Of a DNA stretch of 64,000 bases, positions 7,891-16,505 are shown one piece after another. A program made the position numbers and the translations under genes. A model generated the notes under the pieces. It was not told where the DNA came from. It was given only the letters and a program-made list of their open reading frames with translations, and ran no database searches. Numbering within the stretch: position 1 is the stretch's first letter; each line of letters opens with the position of its first letter. Source of the stretch: Acidovorax sp. GBBC 1281 (GTDB lineage Bacteria; Pseudomonadota; Gammaproteobacteria; Burkholderiales; Burkholderiaceae_C); NCBI RefSeq assembly GCF_028473645.1, contig NZ_CP097269.1, positions 1,558,001-1,622,000 of the forward strand, written 5' to 3'.

Positions 7891-8703
7891 ATGCATTCCA
7901 AAACCCCATCGCGCCTCGCCGCTGCCTGCCTCGTCGCCCTCTGCGGCGCGTTCACCTCCGCGCAAGCCCACAACGTGTGGCTGTTGCCGTCCACCACCGT
8001 GCTGTCCAAGGCCGAATGGATCACGGTGGACGCCGCGGTGTCCAACGACCTGTTCTTCTTCAACCACTTCCCACTGGGCCTGGAAAACCTCACCGTCACC
8101 GCCCCCGACGGCAGTGCCGTGGCGCCCGAGAACGCGCACAAGGGCAAGCTGCGCAGCGTGTTCGACCTGAACCTCACGCAGACCGGCACCTACCGCCTGG
8201 CCGTGCTGAACAACGGCCTGTTCGCCACCTACAAGGACAAGGCCGGCCAACCCAGGCGCTGGCGCGGCACGGCGGAAAAATTCGCGGCCGAGGTGCCTGC
8301 CGACGCCCAGGACCTCAAGGTCACGCAGTCGGCCGGGCGCATCGAAACCTACGTGACGGTGGGCAAGCCCAGCGCCGTGAAGGCCAGCGGCAAGGGGCTG
8401 GAGCTGGTGCCCGTGACGCACCCCAACGACCTGGTGAAGGGCGACAAGGCCACCTTCGCCTTCCACATCGACGGCAAGCCCGCCGCTGGGCTGGAGGTGG
8501 TGCTGGTGGCGGGTGCCACGCGCTACCGCGACAAGCAGGACGAGATCAAGGCCACTACCGATGCCAAGGGCGAGTTCAGCGTGACCTGGCCGCAGGCCGG
8601 CATGTACTGGGTCGATGCCGATGCCAAGGACGACAAGGTGTCGCTGCCCCAGGCCAAGGAACGCCGCCTGTCGTACGTGGGCACGTTGGAGGTACTGCCC
8701 TGA
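7891..8703 (+). CDS. DUF4198 periplasmic protein
   Basis: This is a 270-residue secreted protein with a Sec signal peptide cleaved after SAQA, leaving the characteristic mature start HNVWLLPS with an N-terminal His. The remainder is beta-rich, and the C-terminal part ([31 protein letters not shown]) resembles a carboxypeptidase-regulatory or Ig-like metal/ligand-binding domain. DUF4198 genes commonly lie near metal or TonB uptake loci. Here it sits between DUF2271 and apbE in a Fur-box operon, 48 bp after the former. A metal-binding role is inferred only. Confidence 0.85.
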   Translation: MHSKTPSRLAAACLVALCGAFTSAQAHNVWLLPSTTVLSKAEWITVDAAVSNDLFFFNHFPLGLENLTVTAPDGSAVAPENAHKGKLRSVFDLNLTQTGTYRLAVLNNGLFATYKDKAGQPRRWRGTAEKFAAEVPADAQDLKVTQSAGRIETYVTVGKPSAVKASGKGLELVPVTHPNDLVKGDKATFAFHIDGKPAAGLEVVLVAGATRYRDKQDEIKATTDAKGEFSVTWPQAGMYWVDADAKDDKVSLPQAKERRLSYVGTLEVLP

Positions 8704-8717
8704 CCCCGTCCGCCCCC

Positions 8718-9818
8718 GTGCGGGTGCGCTATGCGGGCGTGCCGCTGCAGGGCGGTGGCCGCAGCGGCGCCACCACTGAAGTGCTGCCGCCGCGGCCAGC
8801 GGGCGGCGCGGCCACGCCTTCGTTCGTGCCCGCCGGGTATGCGCCGTCGCCGCGCCGCGCCGATCCGGCCGCGCTGCACACGCTGTCGGGCGAGTCCATG
8901 GGCACGACCTGGCGCGTGCGCCTGGGCAACCCGCGCTTCGCGCCGCTCGCGCCGGTGCGTGCCGCCATCGACGCCGCGCTGGGCCGGGTCGTGCAGCAGA
9001 TGAGCCATTGGGAGCCAGACTCCGACCTCTCGCGCTTCAACCGCGCCGCCGCCGGCACCTGGCACACGCTGCCGGACGAATTCTTCACCGTGCTGCAATG
9101 CGCCTTCGACTGGTCGCAGCGCAGCGGCGGCGCCTGGGACCCCACCGTGGGCCCGCTCGTGGACCTGTGGGGCTTCGGCCCGGGGGCCGATCCGCAGGCA
9201 GGGCCGGTGGCGCGCATCCCATCGCCCCAGGCCCTGAGCGATGCACGGGCCCGCGTGGGCCATGGCCGCATCGCGTTGCAGCCTGCGCACCGCCAGGCCT
9301 GGCAGCCCGGCGGTGCGCAGCTCGATCTGAGCGGCATCGCCAAGGGCTATGCGGTGGACTGCGTGGCGCAGCATCTGCAGGCGCAGGGCTGGACCGATTT
9401 TCTGGTGGAGGTGGGCGGCGAGCTGCGTGCCAGCGGCCTCCGGCCGGACGGGCAGCCCTGGCGCGTGGCCGTGGCCGATCCCGCGGGCCATGCACCGCGC
9501 GCGCTGGTGCTCCAGGGCATGGCTGTGGCCACCTCGGGCGACCTCTGGCATGCGTTCGACCATGCAGGCCGCCGCTATTCCCACACCATCGATCCGCGCA
9601 CCGGCGAGCCCGTGCACCACGCGCTGGCGAGCGTGACGGTGCTGCATGCCGAGTGCATGCAGGCCGACGCGCTGGCCACCGTCATCACCGTGCTGGGCCC
9701 GCAGGACGGCCTGGACTTCGCGCGGCGGCAGGGGCTTGCCGCACTGGTGTGCGAGCGCACGCCGCGGGGCCTGGCCTGGGCCGCGACGCCGGCCTTCGAA
9801 GCGCTGGCGGGGGCCTGA
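8718..9818 (+). CDS. apbE: FAD:protein FMN transferase (ApbE family)
   Basis: ApbE enzymes transfer FMN from FAD onto a Thr/Ser of target proteins. Conserved segments are SGESMGTTW, DLSGIAKGYAVD, VEVGGELRASG, VATSGD and the C-terminal HTIDPRTGEPV. The start is uncertain. GTG at 8718 is the first conventional start after the DUF4198 stop, giving 366 residues. A CTG at 8700 overlaps that stop (CTGA) and has GGAGG seven bases upstream. Neither start gives a signal peptide, although most ApbE proteins act outside the cytoplasm. A Pro/Gly-rich N-terminal extension of about 50 residues precedes the domain. The neighbour DUF2271 protein is the likely target. Confidence 0.88.
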   Translation: MRVRYAGVPLQGGGRSGATTEVLPPRPAGGAATPSFVPAGYAPSPRRADPAALHTLSGESMGTTWRVRLGNPRFAPLAPVRAAIDAALGRVVQQMSHWEPDSDLSRFNRAAAGTWHTLPDEFFTVLQCAFDWSQRSGGAWDPTVGPLVDLWGFGPGADPQAGPVARIPSPQALSDARARVGHGRIALQPAHRQAWQPGGAQLDLSGIAKGYAVDCVAQHLQAQGWTDFLVEVGGELRASGLRPDGQPWRVAVADPAGHAPRALVLQGMAVATSGDLWHAFDHAGRRYSHTIDPRTGEPVHHALASVTVLHAECMQADALATVITVLGPQDGLDFARRQGLAALVCERTPRGLAWAATPAFEALAGA

Positions 9819-9839
9819 CACCATCGCCTGCTGCATCCC

Positions 9840-11222
9840 ATGGTTTTTTCGATTCCCGTGCCGCGCCTTGCCGCGGCATTGATCCTGGTCCTGCTCTATG
9901 GGCTGATGTGCACCGCCATCGCACGGCGCGAGCGCCGCCGCGCACGCCGTGCGCGGGCCGAGGCGGCCGAGCTGGCCTCGGCCCGCGAAGGGGGCCCGCC
10001 GCTGCTCGTGGCCTATGCCAGCCAGACGGGCCAGGCCGAGGCGCTGGCCCGCGAGACCGCGCGCCTGCTGCACGCGGCCGGCGAGCCCGTGCACCTGTGC
10101 GCGTTGGGCGCGGTGGATGCGGCGCTGCTGCAGTGCACGCGCCGGGCGCTGTTCCTGGCCAGCACGTACGGAGAGGGCGATGCGCCCGACAACGCGGCGG
10201 GCTTCCAGGGGCAGTGGATGGGTGCGGCCGCGGCACCCTCGCTGGCGGGCCTGCAGTACGGCCTGCTCGCGCTGGGCGACCGGCAATACGCGCACTACTG
10301 CGGCTTCGGCCGCCAGCTGGACGGCTGGCTGCGCGCGCAGGGCGCGGTGCCGCTGTTCGAGCGGGTGGAGATGGACAACGGCGCCCCGGCCGCGCTCCTG
10401 GCATGGCAGCACCAGCTGTCGCAGGTCGCGAACCTGAACGGGGCGCCTGCCTGGGAGGCGCTGCCGTTCGCCGACTGGACGCTGGCCACGCGCCGCCACC
10501 TCAACCCGGGCAGCCTGGGCGCGCCGGTGTTCCACATCGAACTGGCGCCCCCGCCCGGCACCGCGGCCGATTGGGCGTCGGGCGATCTGGTGCAACTGTG
10601 CGCGCCGGCCGACCCGCAACGACCGCGCGACTATTCCATCGCCTCGGTGGCGGGTGACGGACGCATCCATCTCACCGTGCGCCAGGCCGTGCGCGAGGAC
10701 GGCACGCCCGGCGCGGCATCGGGCTGGCTGTGCGCAGGCCTGGCGCCGGGGGGCGCCGTGCCGCTGCGCCTGCGCGCGCACGGGCCTTTCCGGCTGCAGG
10801 ACAACGCTGCGCGGCCCCTCGTCTTGATCGGCAACGGCACGGGCATCGCCGGCCTGCGCAGCCATCTGCGGGCGCGCGCCGCGGCGGGTGCGGGCCCGAA
10901 CTGGCTGGTGTTCGGCGAGCGCCAGGCGGCGCACGATTTCCTGTACCGCGCAGAGATCCAGGCCTGGCAGGCCAGCGGTGTGCTGACGCGCCTGGACCTG
11001 GCGTTCTCGCGCGACCAGGCGCAGCGGGTGCACGTGCAGGACCGCCTGGCCGAGGCCGCCGATGCACTGCGTGCCTGGGTGGCGGACGGCGCGGCCATCT
11101 ACGTCTGCGGCAGCCTGGTGGGCATGGCGCAGGGCGTGCATGCCGCGCTTTGCGCCGCGCTCGGCGAGGAGGCGATGGAGGGTCTGGTGCGCAGCGGGCG
11201 CTACCGCCGCGACGTGTATTGA
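9840..11222 (+). CDS. Membrane-anchored flavodoxin/FAD reductase (sulfite-reductase-alpha-like)
   Basis: This is a 460-residue diflavin reductase. One N-terminal TM helix (about 8-26) is followed by a basic stretch, which places the rest in the cytoplasm. The flavodoxin domain (FMN) runs from about residue 53 with YASQTGQAEALA and STYGEGDAPDNAAG. It is followed by an FAD-binding part (RDYSIASV) and an NAD(P)H-binding part (VLIGNGTGIAGLRSHL, VCGSLVGMA). It would oxidise NADPH and feed electrons to the membrane PepSY protein and on to the periplasm. It is the last gene of the operon, 21 bp after apbE. The physiological acceptor is unknown. Confidence 0.88.
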   Translation: MVFSIPVPRLAAALILVLLYGLMCTAIARRERRRARRARAEAAELASAREGGPPLLVAYASQTGQAEALARETARLLHAAGEPVHLCALGAVDAALLQCTRRALFLASTYGEGDAPDNAAGFQGQWMGAAAAPSLAGLQYGLLALGDRQYAHYCGFGRQLDGWLRAQGAVPLFERVEMDNGAPAALLAWQHQLSQVANLNGAPAWEALPFADWTLATRRHLNPGSLGAPVFHIELAPPPGTAADWASGDLVQLCAPADPQRPRDYSIASVAGDGRIHLTVRQAVREDGTPGAASGWLCAGLAPGGAVPLRLRAHGPFRLQDNAARPLVLIGNGTGIAGLRSHLRARAAAGAGPNWLVFGERQAAHDFLYRAEIQAWQASGVLTRLDLAFSRDQAQRVHVQDRLAEAADALRAWVADGAAIYVCGSLVGMAQGVHAALCAALGEEAMEGLVRSGRYRRDVY

Positions 11223-11237
11223 CGCAGGCACCACGGC

Positions 11238-11263
11238 GCAGGGGCCGGCATGCCGGCCCCTGC
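11238..11263. terminator. Perfect 26-bp palindrome between convergent genes
   Basis: The half-site GCAGGGGCCGGCA is repeated exactly in inverted form with no loop bases. It lies 15 bp after the diflavin-reductase stop and 35 bp before the stop of the convergent gene. It could act as a bidirectional hairpin terminator, but no T-run follows on either strand. Confidence 0.5.
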
Positions 11264-11298
11264 GCTGCCCGGCGATGGAGCGCCGGTGGGAAGGCCGC

Positions 11299-11781
11299 TT
11301 ACTTGGCGGCCACCGTCTCGGGCATGGCCGAGGAGTGGTGGTGGGCGATCAGCCACTGGCCGTTCACGCGCTCGTACACGTAGGTGTAGCGGGCCTTCAC
11401 GGTCTTGCCGTCCTTGAGGGTGAACGTGTAGGTGCCCACGTCCTGCGCCACGTTGCAGCCGATGCGGATCGTGCGGGTGTCGATCTTGCCTTGCGGTTCG
11501 GCCTTGAGGAACTTCACGAAGTAGTCGCGGATTTCCAGCGGCGTCGTGCGGGGCTGGTTGGACACGGTGGGCAGCAGCACGCCGTCCTGCGCGTAGTTCG
11601 CGGTGACCTTGTCCGGGTCCAGCGTGCGCAGCGAAGCGTTCCAGCGGTCGAACAGCGCGGAGATCTGCTTTTCGTCGGCAGGGAAGCAGACCGGCTCACC
11701 CTGACCCTGCGCGAAGGCCGGGGCGGAGACGGAGAACAGAGCCAGGGCAGCTGCGGAGAGGGCGGTGTGAAGCGTCTTCAT
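11299..11781 (-). CDS. NTF2-like (SgcJ/EcaC, DUF4440-type) secreted protein
   Basis: This is a 160-residue protein with a Sec signal peptide (MKTLHTALSAAALALFSV, cleavage after AFA). A SnoaL/NTF2-like domain follows: ISALFDRWNASL, DPDKVTANYAQDGVLLPT and VNGQWLIAHHHSS. The ATG at 11779-11781 has AAGGA seven bases upstream and opens with the signal peptide, so the longer open frame above it is unlikely to be used. Proteins of this type form dimeric cone-shaped binding or enzymatic folds with diverse roles. The specific function is unknown. It is convergent with the redox operon and upstream of nothing obviously co-transcribed. Confidence 0.85.
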   Translation of the reverse strand: MKTLHTALSAAALALFSVSAPAFAQGQGEPVCFPADEKQISALFDRWNASLRTLDPDKVTANYAQDGVLLPTVSNQPRTTPLEIRDYFVKFLKAEPQGKIDTRTIRIGCNVAQDVGTYTFTLKDGKTVKARYTYVYERVNGQWLIAHHHSSAMPETVAAK

Positions 11782-11949
11782 GGGGTCCTTTGAGAAAAGT
11801 GGGTCAAGCGCCGGCCTTCGCCGGCACTGCATCGCTCACTGCGATACAGGACCTATTCTTCAAGGCGTGCATGAACACGGCCGTTGCAGCCCCATGAAGT
11901 GCAGATGACGCAAAAATGAACCGCGGATGAACAGGCTTTCGCCCCCGTG

Positions 11950-12633
11950 TCACTCGGCCGCGGCGTCCAGCCGGTACCCGAAGCCGCGCACCGTTTTCAG
12001 AAGCGAGATGGCATGGCCTTCGTCGATTTTTGCGCGCAGCCGGCGCACATAGACATCGACCACATTCGTCAGCGGGTCCTCGTTGGTGCCCCATACATTG
12101 GAGAGGATGCGCTCGCGGCTGTACACCCGGCCGGGCGCGCTCATGAGCAGCTCCAGGAAGGCCAGCTCTTTCGCCGTCAGCGCGATGGGCTGGCCGGCGC
12201 GGCTGGCCTGCATGCGCTCCAGGTCGAGCACCAGATCGGCCACCTGCAGCGTGCTGGCGCGCTGGCGCTGCTCGCGCCCCCGGCGCATCAGCGCCTCGAT
12301 GCGGGCCAGCAGCTCTTCGAACGCGAAGGGCTTGGTGAGGTAGTCGTCGGCGCCCAGCCGCAGGCCGTTGACCTTGTCCTCGGTGTTGCTGAGTGCGCTG
12401 AGCATCAGCACCGGCACGTGGCGGCCTTCGGAGCGCAGCGTCTGGCACAGCTCCAGGCCGCTCAGGCCGGGCAGCATGAGGTCGAGCAGCAGCAGCCCGG
12501 GATCGCCGGTGCGCGCCAGGGCCAGGCCGTCCGGGCCGTTGCGCGCCAGCTCCACGCTGTAGCCTTCGGCCTTGAGGCCGCGCAGCAGGAAGTCCGCCAC
12601 GCGCGGATCGTCTTCGACCACCAGGATGTTCAT
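11950..12633 (-). CDS. OmpR-family two-component response regulator
   Basis: This 227-residue response regulator has a receiver domain (acidic pocket E7-D8-D9, phospho-acceptor D51 in LLLLDLMLPG, conserved Lys in YLTKPF). A C-terminal winged-helix Trans_reg_C domain follows (ALTAKELAFLELLM, VDVYVRRLRAKID, VRGFGYRL). Its ATG overlaps the end of the following kinase gene by four bases (12630-12633), so kinase translation... is coupled on the minus strand, with the regulator first. It should bind DNA when phosphorylated by that kinase. The regulon cannot be read from this window. Confidence 0.95.
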   Translation of the reverse strand: MNILVVEDDPRVADFLLRGLKAEGYSVELARNGPDGLALARTGDPGLLLLDLMLPGLSGLELCQTLRSEGRHVPVLMLSALSNTEDKVNGLRLGADDYLTKPFAFEELLARIEALMRRGREQRQRASTLQVADLVLDLERMQASRAGQPIALTAKELAFLELLMSAPGRVYSRERILSNVWGTNEDPLTNVVDVYVRRLRAKIDEGHAISLLKTVRGFGYRLDAAAE

Positions 12634-14267
12634 GCGTTTTCCTCGGGGGACAGGGTTTCGGGGTGGCTGGCCGAAGGCACGGTGATCTGGACCACCGTGC
12701 CCACGCCGGGCTGGCTGTCGATGTCGATGCGGCCGTGGTGCGCGTGCACGATGGACTGCGCGATCGACAGCCCGATGCCGGTGCCGTCCGCGCGGTGCGC
12801 CCGCGCGCGCTGGCCGCGCACGAAGCGCTGGAACACGGCGGGCAGTTCCTCGGCCTCGATGCCGATGCCTTCGTCGCGCACCAGCACCTGGGCTTCGCCA
12901 TCGGGGCCGGGCTGGCAGCCCACGCGCACCGTGCCGCCGCGCTGCGAATAGCGCACTGCGTTGTCCAGCACGATCATCAGCGCCTGGCGCAGCCGGTCGG
13001 CATCGGCGTTCACCACCAGCGGGCCGCCGGGGGCGGGCGGCAGGGGCTCCACGGTCACGCCGTGCAGCCCGCCCAGCGCGGCGGCCTGCTCCGCCGCATC
13101 GGTGACCAGGGCCTGCAGGTCCAGGCGGCGCGGGCGGATCACCAACTGGTCCGCCTCGGTCCTGGCGATCAGCAGCAGGTCGTGGATCACCTTGGTGAGC
13201 TGATCGACGCCGCCCACGATGCGCTCCAGCGTCTGGCGGTATTCCTGCGCCGGCCGGTCGCCGCCGCGCATCGCGATCTCGGCCTCGCCCCGGATGGCCG
13301 TGGCGGGCGTGCGCAGTTCGTGGCCCAGATCGGCGAACAGCTGGCGCCGGCGCTGGTCCACGCGCTGCAGGGTTTCGTGCGCCACGCTCAGTTCGTGCGT
13401 GCGGGCCTCCACCGCATCCTCCAGTTCGCGGCGCGCCGCATCGGCATGGGCGCGGTGCTGCTGCAGCTCCTCCGCCATGGCATTGAAGTGCTGGGCGACG
13501 CGGTCGAATTCGTCCTTCGAGCCGGTGGCCACGCGGTGGTCCAGCGCACCGGCCTGCAGGGCCCGCGTGCCGGCGAGCAGGCGGTCCAGCGGGCGCTGCA
13601 GGCGGCGGTTCAGGTGCAGCGCCAGCAGGGCCGCCACGGCGAGGGTGACGATCACCAGCGTGATCGCCTGCTGGCGCAGCACGTCCAGCCCGCGCTCGGT
13701 GGCGGCGCGCGCCACCGGAACGGCGCTGCGCTGGCGCTCGATGGCGCCGTTGATGAGTTCGCGCAGGTCCAGGCCGCGCGCCATGTCGAACGTGGCGTTC
13801 AGCTCTTCCCACACCGCAGGGAAGTCGGCCCCGGGCTCCAGCGGCTGCAACTGCGCCAGGCGGGCCTCCACGGCCCGGATGTTGTCTTCCAGCAGCTCCG
13901 TCATGCCCACGAGCTGCGGCACCTCCTGGGGCATGGACATGCCCTCGCGGTGGGCCAGTTCGTTCCACAGGGCCAGGTCGCGGCGGGCCAGTTCCGCCAG
14001 GGCGGCCGCGCCTTCGTGCATGCGTTCGAGCAGCCGCTCGCGCACATCGGGCACGGCATTGGCGTTCATCAGGCGCTGGGTGGCCCACACGCGCAGCCGC
14101 TGCTTGTTGGCCGACAGGTCCAGCAACTCCGAGAGGATGTCGCTGGCCAGCCGGCTGTGCTGCGTGTAGTCGTTGACGCGGTGGGTGCCCCAGTACACGA
14201 ACGCGGCCTGGATGCATACCAGGGCCACGAGGGCGGCGAATGCCAGGGAGAGTCTTGCGCGGTACAT
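12630..14267 (-). CDS. Two-component sensor histidine kinase
   Basis: This is a 545-residue membrane kinase. TM1 lies near residues 7-24. A long helical periplasmic sensor follows up to TM2 near 180-198. A HAMP linker comes next, then a dimerisation domain with H316 in the HELRTPATAIRGE H-box, and an HATPase_c domain (VLDNAVRYS N-box, GIGLSIAQSIV G-box). The sensor region is all-helical, like four-helix-bundle sensors. On the minus strand it lies upstream of the response regulator, and its stop overlaps that gene's start by 4 nt, which couples the pair. The signal is unknown. Confidence 0.95.
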   Translation of the reverse strand: MYRARLSLAFAALVALVCIQAAFVYWGTHRVNDYTQHSRLASDILSELLDLSANKQRLRVWATQRLMNANAVPDVRERLLERMHEGAAALAELARRDLALWNELAHREGMSMPQEVPQLVGMTELLEDNIRAVEARLAQLQPLEPGADFPAVWEELNATFDMARGLDLRELINGAIERQRSAVPVARAATERGLDVLRQQAITLVIVTLAVAALLALHLNRRLQRPLDRLLAGTRALQAGALDHRVATGSKDEFDRVAQHFNAMAEELQQHRAHADAARRELEDAVEARTHELSVAHETLQRVDQRRRQLFADLGHELRTPATAIRGEAEIAMRGGDRPAQEYRQTLERIVGGVDQLTKVIHDLLLIARTEADQLVIRPRRLDLQALVTDAAEQAAALGGLHGVTVEPLPPAPGGPLVVNADADRLRQALMIVLDNAVRYSQRGGTVRVGCQPGPDGEAQVLVRDEGIGIEAEELPAVFQRFVRGQRARAHRADGTGIGLSIAQSIVHAHHGRIDIDSQPGVGTVVQITVPSASHPETLSPEENA

Positions 14268-14364
14268 GGTGCCGTCGGAGTGCGATGGGCTTGAATTATG
14301 TGCCTGTCCGGCGCCCCCGCGGCCGTTGCCCGGGCCTGGCAGGCGTGCCCAGGGCTGTGAATCG

Positions 14365-14384
14365 TTTTGCTATCAAAATATAGC
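14365..14384 (+). repeat. Head-only relative of the intergenic hairpin repeat
   Basis: TTTTGCTATCAAAATATAGC shows the GCTAT/ATAGC dyad (14369-14384) typical of the larger repeats. The downstream ATGCCCTAGT block is reduced to AAATGACC. It lies between the kinase start and the end of the LysR gene. Confidence 0.45.
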
Positions 14385-14415
14385 TAAATGACCAATCAAT
14401 CCGCCGGCATGAAGG

Positions 14416-15369
14416 CTATCGGGGCGCAATGGCATGGCTGCCGGCCAGTGTCCACAGCGATTCGGCCACCTGCGACATTTCGGCGCGCTGGCGGTACAGG
14501 CGGATCTCCACCGGCACGTTCCAGTCCTGCCCGCCGGCCGCCACGAGCGTTCCGGACCGCAGCTCGTCGGCGATGAGGCTGTGGGGCAGCCATGCGACGC
14601 CGCGGCCCTCCAGCGCCATGGTCTTGAGCAGCACCGCGTGGTGCGCGGTGAACACCACCGCCACGCCTCCCGGCACCGCCGACTCCCCGCCATCGCCGTA
14701 CACGCCGCGCATGCGCGCCCGCATGATGCGGCCCAGGCCCGAGGCGTCGCTGTAGGCCAGCAGGGGCAGCGGGGCGCCGTCCCGGCCGATGGCGTGCAGC
14801 GGCCCGCCGTCGGGGCCCGCCGCGCTCACCGGCTGCAGCACGTCGTCCGACAGCCGCTGCATGGGGTACTGTGCCTCGTCCAGGCGCCCGGGCGCTTCGG
14901 CATGGCCGTGGCACAGCACGAACTGCACGCGCCGCTGCAGCGCCAGGTCTTCGCACGCGCGGGAGCTGTCCGACATGGTCTGGATGGGCCCCAGGCGCAG
15001 CTGCGCCTCCAGCTGGCCCAGCCAGCGCGGAAAGAAGGTGAGGGAGAGCACGTGCGTGGCCGCGAAGCGCAGGCTGGCGGCGGCCGTGTCGTGCGCGGCG
15101 CGCGCCTTAATGCGCGCGGCCTCCAGGTTGGCCAGCAGGGTTTCCATCAGGGGCAGAAAGCGCTGCCCCGCCGCCGTGAGGGCGGCCGGGTGCGCGCTGC
15201 GGTCGAACAGCTCCACGCCCACCCATTCCTCCAGCGCGCGGATGTGGCGGCTGAACGCGGGCTGGGCGATGGCCCGGGCCTCGGCGGCGCGCGAGAAATT
15301 GCCGCACTCGGCCAGGGCCAGGAAGTCTTCCAGCCATTCGAGATCGAGGGGGCGGTTGCCAGGTCCCAT
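14416..15369 (-). CDS. LysR-family regulator of the tartrate-type cluster
   Basis: This 317-residue LysR regulator has its HTH at about residues 9-70 (LEWLEDFLALAECGNFSRAA, QPAFSRHIRALEEW) followed by the LysR substrate domain. The ATG at 15367-15369 was chosen because family similarity starts eight residues later. The open frame above it is unrelated. It is divergent from the DapA-like aldolase gene across 115 bp, so it probably regulates the aldolase/Bug/SDR/tartrate dehydratase cluster. I see no clean T-N11-A palindrome in the gap. Confidence 0.9.
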   Translation of the reverse strand: MGPGNRPLDLEWLEDFLALAECGNFSRAAEARAIAQPAFSRHIRALEEWVGVELFDRSAHPAALTAAGQRFLPLMETLLANLEAARIKARAAHDTAAASLRFAATHVLSLTFFPRWLGQLEAQLRLGPIQTMSDSSRACEDLALQRRVQFVLCHGHAEAPGRLDEAQYPMQRLSDDVLQPVSAAGPDGGPLHAIGRDGAPLPLLAYSDASGLGRIMRARMRGVYGDGGESAVPGGVAVVFTAHHAVLLKTMALEGRGVAWLPHSLIADELRSGTLVAAGGQDWNVPVEIRLYRQRAEMSQVAESLWTLAGSHAIAPR

Positions 15370-15484
15370 GGGCGTCGTGTTCCGTGCAGATAGATGTATG
15401 CGATTCGGGTATTGGACGGTGCGGGGCCGTCGCCGGAAGATCCGCTGCGTTGTCGTTCCCCTGCACCCATAACGGAGACTTTGA

Positions 15485-16423
15485 ATGCCTTCCATCGCGA
15501 ATTATCGCGGGATCATCCCCGCCATCTCGTGCCCCTTCACCCCCGACCACCGCATCGACGAGCCCGCCCTGCGCAAGCTCGCCGCCTGGCTGGCCGGCCA
15601 CGAGGGCGTGGTGGCCATCATGACCAACGGGCACACCGGCGAGGTGTTTTCCCTCACCCCCGCCGAGCGCGCCGAGGTCACCCGCATCGTGGCCGACGAA
15701 CTGAAGGGCCGCACGCCCGTCATCTCCTCCATCGTCTGCGAGGGCCTGGCCGAGGCCGCCGAACATGCCCGCGCCGCCCAGGCTGCCGGCGCCGTGGCGC
15801 TGGATGTCATGCCGCCCCACCACTGGCTGCGATTCGGCTTCACGCCGGGCCATGCGCTGCAGTATTTCGAGGCCATCCACCGGGCCGCGCCGGGCCTGGA
15901 CCTGGTGTGCCACGTGTACCCGGCGTGGACGCGCGCCTCGTACTCGTCGCAACTGCTGGCCGAACTCGCCCGGCTGCCCTACCTGCAGGCCTTCAAGGTG
16001 GGCCAGCGCGACATGAACAAGTACGCCCGCGACATCCAGGCGATCCGCGAGGCCGACGCCTCCAAGGCCATCCTCACCTGCCACGACGAATACCTGCTGG
16101 CCTCGATGGTGCAGGGCGTCGATGGCGCGCTGGTGGGCTTCGCCACCTTCATCCCGCAGCTCATCATCGACCTGTGGAACGCGGTGAAGGCCGGCGATCT
16201 GAAGAAGGCCATGGCCGTGCAGGCCGTCATCACGCCGCTCAAGGACGCGGTGTACGGCGGCGGCGAGCCCACGGGCGAGGCCCATGCGCGCATGAAGGGC
16301 GGCATGTACCTGGCCGGCGTGATCGACGACGCCACCGTGCGCCCGCCCACCGAGGCGCCCAACGCCCAGGAGGTCGAGGCCCTGCGCGCCGCCGTACGGC
16401 AGGCGGGCCTGCTGCAGCGCTGA
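15485..16423 (+). CDS. Dihydrodipicolinate synthase-family aldolase/lyase
   Basis: This 312-residue class I aldolase belongs to the DapA/NAL superfamily. The Schiff-base lysine is K171 (AFKVGQRD), preceded by the HVYPAWTR segment carrying the active-site Tyr. GGAG lies upstream of the ATG. It is not the biosynthetic DapA by context. It sits in a LysR-controlled cluster with a Bug receptor, an SDR and a D(-)-tartrate dehydratase, where such proteins usually cleave or dehydrate sugar-acid intermediates. The substrate is not determinable from the sequence. Confidence 0.88.
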   Translation: MPSIANYRGIIPAISCPFTPDHRIDEPALRKLAAWLAGHEGVVAIMTNGHTGEVFSLTPAERAEVTRIVADELKGRTPVISSIVCEGLAEAAEHARAAQAAGAVALDVMPPHHWLRFGFTPGHALQYFEAIHRAAPGLDLVCHVYPAWTRASYSSQLLAELARLPYLQAFKVGQRDMNKYARDIQAIREADASKAILTCHDEYLLASMVQGVDGALVGFATFIPQLIIDLWNAVKAGDLKKAMAVQAVITPLKDAVYGGGEPTGEAHARMKGGMYLAGVIDDATVRPPTEAPNAQEVEALRAAVRQAGLLQR

Positions 16424-16505
16424 TCTGCGGGTGCCATGACAAGACGGGCCGCACCGCACGGCCCGCACCGGACATTCGCGACCCCATAAAGACAGGAGAC
16501 AAGCC

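Noticed and set aside
8523-11234. 903-codon antisense open frame opposite the ApbE and diflavin reductase genes
   Set aside because: It is His/Arg/Ala-rich without domain similarity and mirrors strongly conserved genes on the plus strand, which is typical of antisense frames in high-GC DNA.
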